Of a DNA stretch of 64,000 bases, positions 16,566 through 24,993 are shown one piece after another (within the stretch, counting starts at the first letter, position 1; each line of letters begins with the position of its first letter). The stretch comes from JBJEXX01 sp051886215 (GTDB taxonomy: Bacteria; Bacillota_I; Bacilli_A; RF39; UBA660), in the NCBI GenBank assembly GCA_051886215.1, contig JBJEXX010000016.1, forward strand, positions 7,144 through 71,143, in the 5' to 3' direction. Below the pieces are notes generated by a model. It saw nothing but the letters and a program-made list of their open reading frames with translations, did no database searches and was not told the origin of the DNA. The translations under genes were made by a program, and so were the position numbers.

Positions 16566-17819
16566 ATGAAAAATAAGAATAAGTTAAAGCATAATATAAT
16601 TATAATTGTATGTTTACTCATACTATTTTTGATAATGGCTATATATTTTTATATTTTTACAAGTGGATATAATTTTATGGATAAATATAAGAATAAAGTT
16701 TATCCAAGTACTTATATATCTGGTAAAGATATATCTAATATGAGTGATAAAGATTTATCTTTGTATTTAGTAAATTTGGAAAATGATATTCAAAATATTA
16801 AAGTCAGTATAAATATAAATGAAAGGAATTATAATTATAAGCTTGAAAATTTAGGCGTTTATATTAATAAAGAAGAAATTATACAGCAAGTTTTATATAA
16901 TAATGAAAAAACTTCTTTATATGCTTCTATAAAAAGATTGTTTAATGGAGGTACTGATAAATATAATTATAAAATAATATATAGTGAAGTTAATATTAAA
17001 GATTTTGTGAATAATTTAAAGAAACAAGTTGATATTGAAGGCTTGTCTGGTGAATTGAAAATGACTGATAGAAATTTAAGTTATGAAGGTTATAAAGAAG
17101 GTTACAGTCTTGATAAAGAAAAGCTTATAGAAACTATTGAAACTGAGATTTATAAAAGTTTAAAAAATAATGATATAAATGATATTAAAGTTATAAAAAT
17201 TAATGCTAGTGGAAAAAAGATTGATAAAAGTAACAAAGATTTATCTTCTATTAATAAAAAAGTTTCTACTTTTGCAACTAAATATTTTCATGATACTGCT
17301 AGAGATCAAAATTTAAAAATGGCACTTAATTCAATTGATAAAGTAGTGGTGATGCCTGGAGAAGAATTTTCTTTTTTCGATTATGCAGGTCCATATGATA
17401 AAGAAGGATATTTAAAATATGATGATATGATTGGTAATGGTGTATGTCAGGTTTCTACAACCTTATATAATGCTTTACTATTAATGGGTATTAAAGCCAC
17501 TGATAGAAGTGTTCATAGTGAAGTAACAGAATATGTTGCTGGTGGACTTGATGCAATGGTAGCTTCAAATGGAAATGAAAGTTTATCTGATTTTAAGTTT
17601 AAAAACACTTTAAGTTATCCTATATATATTTCTGCTTATCTTGAAGATGATTTCATCAAAATAGATATATGGAGTAATGAAAAATCTCTTTTAGGATATA
17701 CATATAAAAGTGAATCTGTAAAAAGAAATAACTATGTTTATGATAGTTATTTATATACTTATAAAGATAATAAAATTATCAATAAAGAATATCTAGCTAC
17801 TAATAGTTATAAAAATTAA
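16566..17819 (+). CDS. VanW family membrane-anchored wall protein
   Basis: 417 residues. One N-terminal membrane segment (about 15-38), then a region resembling peptidoglycan-binding domains found ahead of VanW (about 45-220), then the VanW domain (about 240-395). Its hallmarks are VVMPGEEFSFFDYAGP, MIGNGVCQVSTTLYNALL, SEVTEYVAGGLDAMV and NTLSYPIYISAYLE. VanW proteins accompany vancomycin-resistance genes in some bacteria but are common in Bacillota without them, and their biochemical role is not settled. The gene is monocistronic, between its own promoter and a terminator shared with the convergent mscL. Confidence 0.85.
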   Translation: MKNKNKLKHNIIIIVCLLILFLIMAIYFYIFTSGYNFMDKYKNKVYPSTYISGKDISNMSDKDLSLYLVNLENDIQNIKVSININERNYNYKLENLGVYINKEEIIQQVLYNNEKTSLYASIKRLFNGGTDKYNYKIIYSEVNIKDFVNNLKKQVDIEGLSGELKMTDRNLSYEGYKEGYSLDKEKLIETIETEIYKSLKNNDINDIKVIKINASGKKIDKSNKDLSSINKKVSTFATKYFHDTARDQNLKMALNSIDKVVVMPGEEFSFFDYAGPYDKEGYLKYDDMIGNGVCQVSTTLYNALLLMGIKATDRSVHSEVTEYVAGGLDAMVASNGNESLSDFKFKNTLSYPIYISAYLEDDFIKIDIWSNEKSLLGYTYKSESVKRNNYVYDSYLYTYKDNKIINKEYLATNSYKN

Positions 17820-17821
17820 TA

Positions 17822-17850
17822 AAAAAGGTTTCTTATTTGGAAACCTTTTT
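17822..17850. terminator. bidirectional terminator
   Basis: A perfect 11-bp stem (17822-17832 with 17840-17850) with A tract on one side and T tract on the other. It serves the VanW gene on + and mscL on -; the mscL stop codon is in the loop. Confidence 0.85.
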
Positions 17851-18240
17851 ACTTGTTTTATTTTTATCTTTTTTTAATTCATCTCGTATTTCTTTTAATA
17901 TAGATAATTCTGTTTCAACAGGTTTATCTTCTTTTTTATTTTCTTCTTTTTTTAGATGAGTAAGTTTGTTAACTATTTTAACAAATATAAATACACAGAA
18001 TGCAATAATTAGAAAATCAATTATATTTTGAATGAACATACCATAACTAATAGTTGCATCTTTAAATTTGATAGCTAATGATGAAAAATCAACACCACCA
18101 AGTAATAGCCCAATTATTGGCATTAAAATGTCATTTACTAAAGATGTAACAATTTTACCAAATGCACCTCCTATAATAACACCTACTGCTAAGTCAACAA
18201 CGTTTCCTCTAGCGATAAATTCTTTAAATTCTTTTATCAT
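17833..18240 (-). CDS. mscL: large-conductance mechanosensitive channel MscL
   Basis: 135 residues. MscL opens under high membrane tension and releases osmolytes in osmotic downshock. The N-terminal helix and pore helix (EFIARGNVVDLAVGVIIGGA, with the hydrophobic lock and GxxxG-type packing) are intact, TM2 is at about 68-92, and the charged C-terminal bundle (KEEN, KEDKPVE) is present. Length matches the family. AGGAGG lies just upstream on the minus strand, with a possible TATAAT at 18259-18264. It is the only minus-strand gene in the first 27 kb. Confidence 0.95.
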   Translation of the reverse strand: MIKEFKEFIARGNVVDLAVGVIIGGAFGKIVTSLVNDILMPIIGLLLGGVDFSSLAIKFKDATISYGMFIQNIIDFLIIAFCVFIFVKIVNKLTHLKKEENKKEDKPVETELSILKEIRDELKKDKNKTSKKVSK

Positions 18241-18304
18241 AATATACCTCCTAGTTAGATTATACCATATAAATATATTTTAATCTTTTTAAGAGTTATA
18301 TTTC

Positions 18305-18333
18305 TTTACAAAATAAAAAAATATTATTATAAT
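18305..18333 (+). promoter_or_regulatory. sigma-A-type promoter
   Basis: TTTACA (18305-18310), 17-base spacer, TATAAT (18328-18333); drives the TasA-like and FtsW/SpoVE-type genes. Confidence 0.7.
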
Positions 18334-18357
18334 TAAACTATAATAGGTGAGGTTCTT

Positions 18358-18930
18358 ATGAAAAAAGATAAAAATAATGAAAAGAAAAAAAGAATATTAA
18401 TAATTGCTTTATTAATTTTAATATTTTTATTAGTTATTGGTATTACTTTTGCTTGGTTCCGTTTTAATGATTTTAGTAAACATATTAATAGTATAACTAC
18501 TGGAAAATTAGAAGTTAGATTAGATGAATATGATGGTAAAAATATAGAATTATTAAATACCTATCCCATGACAGATAATTCAGGAATACAAACTAAAGCC
18601 TATGAGTTTACAATTGTTAATCACTCTAATTATAAGTTAAATTATTATATTAGATTAATAGAAGATGAAGAAGCTATAAAAAAATGTGGATGTAAAGACA
18701 ATTTATTAGATGATAGTGTAATTAGATATCAATTAATAAGAAATGATTCTTATATAAATATTGATACATTAGTTAATAAAGATGATTGGATATTAGATAA
18801 TTATAAATTGGACGCAAATGGTAAAATGAATTATAGTTTAAGATTATGGCTATATGAAAATGCAGAAAATGAATATATGGGTAAACATTTTCATGCCAAA
18901 ATAGAAGTAAAAGTTGTAGAAGATAAGTAA
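18358..18930 (+). CDS. TasA/camelysin-like exported protein
   Basis: 190 residues: basic N-terminus, one hydrophobic segment (about 12-31) ending in ITFAWFRF, then a beta-rich domain. The phrase TFAW followed by ITTGKLEVRL, a YPMTDNSG segment and EFTIVNHS is the signature of the TasA/CalY family of matrix fibre or camelysin proteins, which use SipW-type signal peptides. A Cys pair (KKCGCKD) lies in mid-domain. No sipW-like signal peptidase is in the window. It is transcribed with the FtsW/SpoVE gene, one base apart. Fibre formation is not established for this branch, so the functional call is tentative. Confidence 0.55.
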   Translation: MKKDKNNEKKKRILIIALLILIFLLVIGITFAWFRFNDFSKHINSITTGKLEVRLDEYDGKNIELLNTYPMTDNSGIQTKAYEFTIVNHSNYKLNYYIRLIEDEEAIKKCGCKDNLLDDSVIRYQLIRNDSYINIDTLVNKDDWILDNYKLDANGKMNYSLRLWLYENAENEYMGKHFHAKIEVKVVEDK

Positions 18931-18931
18931 T

Positions 18932-20092
18932 ATGAAAAAGAAACCATTAAGAAGAGTTGATAAGTCGTTATTAATTGTAACAGTTCTATTATTTATAATA
19001 GGGTTGGTTATGATTTTTTCTGCGTCTAATGTTACGGCTTATATTAAACAAGGAGATAGTCCATATATATATTTTATAAAACAAGCTATTTTTTTAGTAG
19101 GTGGAAGTATATTATTTATAATTTTTATTCATACTGATACAAAAAAATATAAAAAAATATTTGGATTTTTATTTTACATAACTATTATTTTGTTAGGAAT
19201 ATTATTAGTTCATGGAAAAGCAACTAATGGGGCGACAAGTTGGTTTAGTATTTTAGGATTTGGCTTGCAACCAAGTGAATTTTTTAAAGTCTTTTCTATT
19301 ATTTGGTTAGCTACTTACTATGAATCAAAAAAAGGTAGTTTAAATAATTATGTATCTTGTTTATATCCTATATTTATGTGTGGAGTAGGGGCAATATTAA
19401 TATTTTTACAACCGGATTTAGGAACATTTTTAATTTATGCCGGGATAGTTTCATTAGTTTTTTTTGCTATACCTATGAGTAAAGAAATAAAGCAAAAAGT
19501 ATTTATGTTAGCTTTAGGTATGATTGCTGTTTTCTCTATAGTATTATTAACAGCGGGAAAAAGTATTATAAATGAAACTCAGATGGCTAGAATAACAGAA
19601 TTTTCTAATCCTTGTTCAAAGTTTATTACTTCAGGAAATCAAGTTTGTAATGGTTATATTGCTATAAATAATGGTGGTTTATTTGGTGTTGGATTAGGTA
19701 ATAGTACTCAAAAATATTTATATTTACCAGAACCATATACAGATTTTATTTTCGCTATTATTATGGAAGAATTGGGACTTATTGTTTCTATTGGTATAAT
19801 TATATTATTAATGTTTGTAATATATAGAGTAATTATGATAGGTAGAAAGAGTTATACAGATCGTGGAGCCACTATTTGTTATGGTGTCGCTATATACATC
19901 TTTCTACATATTTTAATAAATTTAGGAGGATTATTTGGTTTAATGCCTCTAACTGGAGTACCACTTCCATTCTTATCATATGGTGGTAGTTATACTATAA
20001 GTTTAGTAATTGCTTTAATTGCGGTACAAAGAGTTCATATTGAAACGAAAATGTATGAAGAAGAATTATTAAAAAAACAAAATCAATTTTAG
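18932..20092 (+). CDS. FtsW/RodA/SpoVE family glycan polymerase
   Basis: 386 residues with about ten membrane helices. SEDS-family proteins polymerise lipid II into glycan strands with a partner class B PBP. Family marks are FSASNVTAY near the start, the GATSWFSILGFGLQPSEFFK segment, ILIFLQPDLGT, NGGLFGVGLGNS, FIFAIIMEELG, and the C-terminal PLTGVPLPFLSYGGSY. The acidic residue in QPDLGT and the EELG motif place it with FtsW/SpoVE rather than RodA, but division and cortex types cannot be separated here. A class B PBP gene is at 62476, but cut short. It is co-transcribed with the TasA-like gene. Confidence 0.9.
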   Translation: MKKKPLRRVDKSLLIVTVLLFIIGLVMIFSASNVTAYIKQGDSPYIYFIKQAIFLVGGSILFIIFIHTDTKKYKKIFGFLFYITIILLGILLVHGKATNGATSWFSILGFGLQPSEFFKVFSIIWLATYYESKKGSLNNYVSCLYPIFMCGVGAILIFLQPDLGTFLIYAGIVSLVFFAIPMSKEIKQKVFMLALGMIAVFSIVLLTAGKSIINETQMARITEFSNPCSKFITSGNQVCNGYIAINNGGLFGVGLGNSTQKYLYLPEPYTDFIFAIIMEELGLIVSIGIIILLMFVIYRVIMIGRKSYTDRGATICYGVAIYIFLHILINLGGLFGLMPLTGVPLPFLSYGGSYTISLVIALIAVQRVHIETKMYEEELLKKQNQF

Positions 20093-20111
20093 GAATAATT
20101 AAAATATTAGG

Positions 20112-20140
20112 AAACAATCTTTATAGGAGGTTGTTTTTTT
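20112..20140 (+). promoter_or_regulatory. hairpin with T tract that encloses the comEA ribosome binding site
   Basis: Bases 20112-20122 can pair with 20126-20136 (11 pairs, three G-U), loop ATA, then Ts to the ATG at 20141. The AGGAGG (20125-20130) is in the right arm, so the structure could act both as terminator for the upstream gene and as a block to comEA translation. Confidence 0.55.
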
Positions 20141-20830
20141 ATGAAAGATTATACAAGTATAAAAAAGATAATATTAATTGTTGTTATAATTATTGCAATT
20201 ATTTCTAGTTGTGTATATGGAATTATTTATTATAAAAAACAAGAAAAAGAAAGTTTTGAAATAAGTGATAATTTAAATAAACCTAAAATTACAAATACTA
20301 CTAAAAGTTCAACTGAAGAAAAAAGTAATTTGGTAGTAGATATAAAAGGAGAAATACAAAATCCAGGAATATATAGAGTAGAAAAAAATACTAGAGTAAT
20401 AGATGTAATTAATATGGCAGGTGGATTAACAGATAATGCTGATACATCAGTTATAAATTTAAGCAAAAAAATAACTGATGAAATGGTTATAATAATTTAT
20501 TCTAAACAAGAAGTAATTAACTTTGTTGAAACAAAAAAACAAGAACAAGAAAAATTAAGTATTTGTAATGAACAAGAAGTAGTAAATGGTGCTTGTATAA
20601 AAGATAGTATAACTACTACTAATGAAGATAATATAACAGGTAAAATAAATATAAATACTGCTACTACGGAGGAACTACAAAATCTTCCAGGAATAGGTGA
20701 GGCTAAAGCTAAAAATATAGTTAAATATCGTGAAGAAAATGGTAATTTTACTAAAATAGAAGATTTAAAAGAAGTAACAGGAATAGGAGATAGTATATAT
20801 GATCAAATTAAGGACTATATTACTATCTAA
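20141..20830 (+). CDS. comEA: competence protein ComEA
   Basis: 229 residues. ComEA is the membrane-anchored DNA receptor of natural transformation. It has one membrane helix (about 8-28), a linker, a SLBB domain (about 66-125, VVDIKGEIQNPGIYRVEKN and AGGLTDNADTSVINL), and a C-terminal double helix-hairpin-helix (about 168-229, ININTATTEELQNLPGIGEA and LKEVTGIGDSIYDQI) that binds DNA without sequence preference. Domain order and length are typical. The coding sequence overlaps comEC by 32 bases. Translation may be held back by the upstream hairpin. Confidence 0.95.
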   Translation: MKDYTSIKKIILIVVIIIAIISSCVYGIIYYKKQEKESFEISDNLNKPKITNTTKSSTEEKSNLVVDIKGEIQNPGIYRVEKNTRVIDVINMAGGLTDNADTSVINLSKKITDEMVIIIYSKQEVINFVETKKQEQEKLSICNEQEVVNGACIKDSITTTNEDNITGKININTATTEELQNLPGIGEAKAKNIVKYREENGNFTKIEDLKEVTGIGDSIYDQIKDYITI

Positions 20831-22868
20831 TAAATTATATATTCTTATATTGATAATAGTAAGTTTTATTACTTTAATTAGAGTGAATATCAATTATAAA
20901 AGTAATTTTAAAAATGAAAATATAATAAAAGGTAAAGTTCAAGACATTTATATAGATGGTCCATATTTAAAAATAACTTTAAAATCAAAAGATAAAATAA
21001 TATGTAATTATTATTTTAAAAATAAAGAAGAATTAAAAAATTTTGATATTAAATTAGGAGATTTAATCGTTTTAAATGGATCGTTAGAAAATCCTAAAAA
21101 TAATACTATACCTAATGTTTTTAATTATAAAAAATATTTAAAATATAATAAAATTTATTATACTTTTAAAGTAGAAAGTTATAAAAAAATAAAAAATAAT
21201 AATTCTATATTTTATTATTTTAAAAATATAATTATTAATCATATAAATAAGTATAAATCATCTTCTTATTTAAAGGCTTTTATTTTGGGAGATACATCAT
21301 ACATAGATAGAAATGTATATAAAGCCTTTCAAGAAATAGGAATTTCTCATTTATTCGCTATATCCGGAATGCATATTTCTTTTTTATCAGGAATAATTTT
21401 ATTTATTTTAAAAAAGTTAAAAGTAGAAGAAAATAAAAGATATATAATCACTTCTGTAATATTATTTTTATATTTATTAATATGCTTTTCAGCATCTGTA
21501 TTAAGAAGTTTCCTTTTTTTCTTTTTATTATCAATAAATAAAATATATTATTTTTATATTAAGACAATTAATATTTTTATTTTAACTTTATCTATATCTT
21601 TATTAATAAATCCTTTTTTTATATATAATATTGGATTCTTATTTTCTTATATAATAAGTTTCTATTTAATTATTTTAAGTGAATATTTAAAAAAATTAAC
21701 CAAAATAAAACAAACTATTATAGTATCAATCATATCTTTTTTAGTATCTTTTCCTCTTTCTATATATAATTTTTATCAAGTTAATATTTTAGCTATTATT
21801 TATAATTTGTTTTTTGTTCCACTAATATCTATATTTTTATTTCCTTTTACTTTGATTACTTTTTTTATTCCGTTTTTAGATAATATTTTATTTTTTATAA
21901 TAAATATTTTTGAATATATAGTTTTAATTTTAAATAAGATAAATATATTTAAAATTATATTAGTAAAACCTTATATGATTGTTATTTTTATTTATTATTT
22001 AGTTATTACTTTATTGTTATTAAAACGTCAAAAAAAATATTTAGTTGTATTTTTATTAATGATATTTTTTCATTATAATGTAAATAACATTTTTTCTAGT
22101 AATTATTTAATAATGATAGATGTGGGTCAAGGAGATAGTATTCTTATTCATTTTAAAAATAAAAATATATTAATAGATACAGGAGGTATTTTTAATAATA
22201 ATTCTTTTAAAAGAACTAGAACTTATGATTTAAGTGAAAGTACTTTATGTATGTTAAAATCTTTTGGAATAAGAAAACTAGATTTTTTAATTTTAACTCA
22301 TGGGGACTCCGATCATATGGGAGAAGCTATTAATTTAGTAGAAAACTTCAAAGTAGAGAAAGTTATATTTAACGTAGGAGATTATAATTATTTAGAGGAA
22401 GAATTAATAAAAATTTTAAATAAAAAAAGAATTAAATATTATAAAAATATAGAAAATTTAGATATTAATGGCAGTAAATTATATTTTTTAAATACTAAAA
22501 TCTATGATAATGAGAATGATAATTCAAATGTTATTTATTTTGAATTTAATAATTATAAGTTTCTATTTATGGGAGATGCAGGAATAGAAAAAGAAAAAGA
22601 TATTCTAGTTAGATATGATTTAAAGGATATAGATTTTTTAAAGATAGGTCATCATGGATCTAATACTTCTTCTAGTAAAGAGTTTATAGAAAGTGTTAAT
22701 CTTAAATATAGTTTAATATCAGTAGGCTCCAACAATAGATATGGACATCCAAAGGATAAAGTATTAGATGATTTAAAAAATAGTAAGATTTATAGAACAG
22801 ATTTAGATGGGAGTATAGAAATAAAATTAAATAAAAATGGATATAGAATTAGGACATATACGCCATAG
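20799..22868 (+). CDS. comEC: competence DNA channel protein ComEC
   Basis: 689 residues. ComEC carries single-stranded DNA across the membrane. An OB-like N-terminal domain (about 40-130) is followed by the competence membrane domain with GISHLFAISGMHISF at about 182-196, then about nine helices. The C-terminal metallo-beta-lactamase domain (about 440-689) shows MIDVGQGDSILI, LTHGDSDHMGEA (HxxxDH metal site), FMGDAGIEKEK and KIGHHGSNTSSS. An AGGAG ribosome site sits inside the comEA end. The 3' part of this gene recurs as a degraded copy 2.1 kb downstream. This copy is complete with all metal ligands. Confidence 0.93.
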   Translation: MIKLRTILLSNKLYILILIIVSFITLIRVNINYKSNFKNENIIKGKVQDIYIDGPYLKITLKSKDKIICNYYFKNKEELKNFDIKLGDLIVLNGSLENPKNNTIPNVFNYKKYLKYNKIYYTFKVESYKKIKNNNSIFYYFKNIIINHINKYKSSSYLKAFILGDTSYIDRNVYKAFQEIGISHLFAISGMHISFLSGIILFILKKLKVEENKRYIITSVILFLYLLICFSASVLRSFLFFFLLSINKIYYFYIKTINIFILTLSISLLINPFFIYNIGFLFSYIISFYLIILSEYLKKLTKIKQTIIVSIISFLVSFPLSIYNFYQVNILAIIYNLFFVPLISIFLFPFTLITFFIPFLDNILFFIINIFEYIVLILNKINIFKIILVKPYMIVIFIYYLVITLLLLKRQKKYLVVFLLMIFFHYNVNNIFSSNYLIMIDVGQGDSILIHFKNKNILIDTGGIFNNNSFKRTRTYDLSESTLCMLKSFGIRKLDFLILTHGDSDHMGEAINLVENFKVEKVIFNVGDYNYLEEELIKILNKKRIKYYKNIENLDINGSKLYFLNTKIYDNENDNSNVIYFEFNNYKFLFMGDAGIEKEKDILVRYDLKDIDFLKIGHHGSNTSSSKEFIESVNLKYSLISVGSNNRYGHPKDKVLDDLKNSKIYRTDLDGSIEIKLNKNGYRIRTYTP

Positions 22869-22882
22869 AGAGGAGAATTAAA

Positions 22883-23773
22883 ATGAATTATTATGATGAG
22901 ATAAAAAATAAGATAATAGATAATGAAGTATATTCAAGAGTAAAAGATTATTCAAAGGAAAGAAATACTGTTATTACATATTTTGAAATCGGCAAATTAT
23001 TAAATGAAGCAGGTGGTAAATATGGAGATAATATTATTGATGAATATTCTAAAAGATTAGTCGTTGATGTTGGAAAGAAATATAATCGCAGAACATTATT
23101 TAGAATGAAGCAATTTTATAATGTGTTTAGTAATGAAAAAGTGTCAACGCTGTTGACACAATTAAGTTGGTCACACTACTTGTTATTAATATCATTAAAT
23201 GATTTTGATGAAATAATATATTATATTAACGTAGCTAAAGATAACAATTTATCACAAAGACAACTACAAGAAAGAATTAAAAATAATGAGTACAAAAGAT
23301 TACCTATAGAAACAAGAAATAAAATAACAAATAATGAATCGCTTAATATTAAAGATTTAGTACCTAATCCCATATTGATTAGAAATATAAATAATTTTGA
23401 AATAATTACGGAAAAAGTACTGCAAAATTTAATACTTGAAGATATTGAATCATTTATGAAAGAATTAGGTAATAATTTTAGTTTCATTGGTAGTAAATAT
23501 AAAATTAAGATTGGTGATAATTATCATAAAATAGATTTACTATTATTTAATATAAAATATAATTCATATGTAGTTATTGAATTAAAGATTACTGAATTTA
23601 AAGTTGAATACATTTCGCAAGTACAAAAGTATATGAACTATATTGATAAAAACTTAAAAGAAATTAGTAATAATAATACTATTGGAATAATTATCTGTAA
23701 GAAAGAAAATAGGTTTGTGATTGAGTACTGTTCTGATGAAAGAATTGCTGTAAGAGAATATCAATTAGTGTGA
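22883..23773 (+). CDS. DUF1016/YhcG-type PD-(D/E)XK nuclease, copy A
   Basis: 296 residues. The N-terminal helical DUF1016 domain (about 1-150) has YFEIGKLLNEAGGKYG, a YSKRLVVDVGKKY stretch and QLSWSHYLLLI; the C-terminal YhcG-like nuclease domain (about 165-296) has the PD-(D/E)XK core KIDLLLF (Asp near 217) and VVIELKI (Glu/Lys near 233-235). Members are linked to restriction-modification or mobile-element contexts, but their reaction is not settled. A perfect palindrome lies in frame just before the LSWSH motif (23141-23159). It is 14 bases after comEC. Its paralogue is at 24994, about 2.1 kb away. Confidence 0.85.
   Translation: MNYYDEIKNKIIDNEVYSRVKDYSKERNTVITYFEIGKLLNEAGGKYGDNIIDEYSKRLVVDVGKKYNRRTLFRMKQFYNVFSNEKVSTLLTQLSWSHYLLLISLNDFDEIIYYINVAKDNNLSQRQLQERIKNNEYKRLPIETRNKITNNESLNIKDLVPNPILIRNINNFEIITEKVLQNLILEDIESFMKELGNNFSFIGSKYKIKIGDNYHKIDLLLFNIKYNSYVVIELKITEFKVEYISQVQKYMNYIDKNLKEISNNNTIGIIICKKENRFVIEYCSDERIAVREYQLV
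23141..23159. repeat. in-frame perfect palindrome in nuclease copy A
   Basis: GTGTCAAC, GCT, GTTGACAC: 8-bp perfect arms encoding VSTLLT, directly before QLSWSH. Confidence 0.9.
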
Positions 23774-23799
23774 TATAATATATATAGGAAGTGAATTAT

Positions 23800-24352
23800 A
23801 TGTACTATCATGTATCACAAACAAAAAATATTAATATTTAGAACCTAGAATTTCAAATCATAATAAACCCTTAATATACTTTTCAAATAAAAGAGAAAAT
23901 GTTTTAGTATATCTAAGCAATGCAGTAGAAAAGTATTGTAAAGAGAGTAATTTTAATTATAATGGAATTTGGAGCAAATGGGCATCTTACGGATTTACAA
24001 AAGATGGGGTGTTAGAAATACAAGAATATTATCCGAATGCCACTTATGAAACCTACCATGGTGTTAGTGGGTATATATATTCTACTGATAGTATACCAAA
24101 TGTTGAAAAACAAGAAGATATTCCAAATGCTTTTCATACTAGCGAGAATGTGGAAGTTACTCATTGTGAATATATAGAAGATGCATATAAAGAAATACAA
24201 AAAGAAATATAGTCCTAGTTAAATATGAGGAGTTTATTAAAACTAGCAAAGATTAGTTATATAAGACTATACAACAAGAGTATGATGAAGCAGTCGTGCA
24301 TCCAGAATATAGTCATTTTTTAATCAATAAATTTCCATTTATAAATAAATAA
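23800..24352 (+). pseudogene. broken gene of unknown function (MYYHVSQ-type protein)
   Basis: From the ATG at 23800 the protein reads MYYHVSQTKNINI and hits a stop; removing one base (near 23838) joins it to a long open frame LEPRISNHNKPLIYFSN... that runs to a stop at 24212. A third segment (KTIQQEYDEAVVHPEYSH and KFPFINK) continues in another frame, with one internal stop, to 24352. The three pieces read as one protein of about 180 residues with at least two frameshifts and a stop. I recognise the pattern as an uncharacterised family but not a function. The lone frame from 24009 is only its middle part. Confidence 0.7.
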
Positions 24353-24357
24353 AATAG

Positions 24358-24382
24358 AACTATCAATTTTGATGGTTTTTTC
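24358..24382 (+). terminator. probable terminator after the broken gene
   Basis: An 8-bp stem with one G-U (24358-24365 with 24370-24377), then Ts. Confidence 0.55.
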
Positions 24383-24405
24383 TTTTGTAAATAAAGAAAC
24401 TATAA

Positions 24406-24434
24406 CCATGTGCGTAACCGTTAGTCTCACATGG
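24406..24434. repeat. inverted repeat at the duplication junction
   Basis: CCATGTG (24406-24412) and CACATGG (24428-24434) are perfect 7-bp arms around a 15-base centre that itself holds TAAC-C-GTTA. It lies where homology to comEC begins. Confidence 0.6.
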
Positions 24435-24980
24435 TAATCTAATCATATGGGTGAAGTTATTAATTTTCAAAGTAGAGAAATTAATCTTTAATTGTGGAGA
24501 TTATAATTATTTAGAACAAAACTTAATTAAAGTATTAGATAAAAAGAAAATACAATATTACTCATGTGTTAAAGAATTAAATATAGATAAGTGTAAATTA
24601 TATTTTTTTAATAATAAAGATTATGATAATGAGAATAATAATTCAAATGTTATTTATTTTGAATTTAATAATTATAAATTTATATTTATGGGATATGCTG
24701 GAATAGATAAGGAAAAATATATATTGAATGAATATAATATATTTGATGTTGACGTATTAAAAGTAGGACATCATGGAAGTAAGATAAGTTCTAGCAAAAG
24801 TTTTATTGATGGGGTTAATACAAAATGCTCTGTAATTAGCGTTGGGGAAAATAATCGCTATGGACATCCGAATGATAGTGTATTAGATAATTTAAATAAT
24901 TCAAAAATATATAGAACTAATATTGATGGTAGTATATTGTTTAAAATAATAAATTAAAAATAGAAACATGTACACCATAG
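24421..24980 (+). pseudogene. degraded duplicate of the comEC 3' end
   Basis: The frame from 24451 to 24957 (168 codons) matches ComEC from about residue 510 on: GDYNYLEQNLIKVLDKKK, NNSNVIYFEFNNYKFIFMG, VGHHGSKISSSKSFIDGV, GENNRYGHPNDSVLDNL. Upstream sequence down to about 24421 still resembles the comEC metal-site region, with deletions that remove LTHGDSDH. The Asp of FMGDAG is now Tyr (FMGYAG). The C-terminus ends early by frameshift, though the old CCATAG end can still be seen at 24975-24980. It lacks a start and catalytic residues, so it is a non-functional remnant. Confidence 0.85.
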
Positions 24981-24993
24981 AAAGGAGTAAAAA

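Larger units (their letters stand above)
22290..23800 (+). repeat. duplication unit, copy A (comEC 3' end plus DUF1016 nuclease gene)
   Basis: The last third of comEC, the intergenic CCATAG-to-AGGAG stretch, the nuclease gene and the first bases of the leader after it all have diverged counterparts in the same order at 24421-25919. This copy is intact. Confidence 0.8.

Noticed and set aside
24009..24212. Independent 67-codon gene
   Set aside because: It is the middle of a longer frameshifted gene that starts at 23800; its GTG has no ribosome site.
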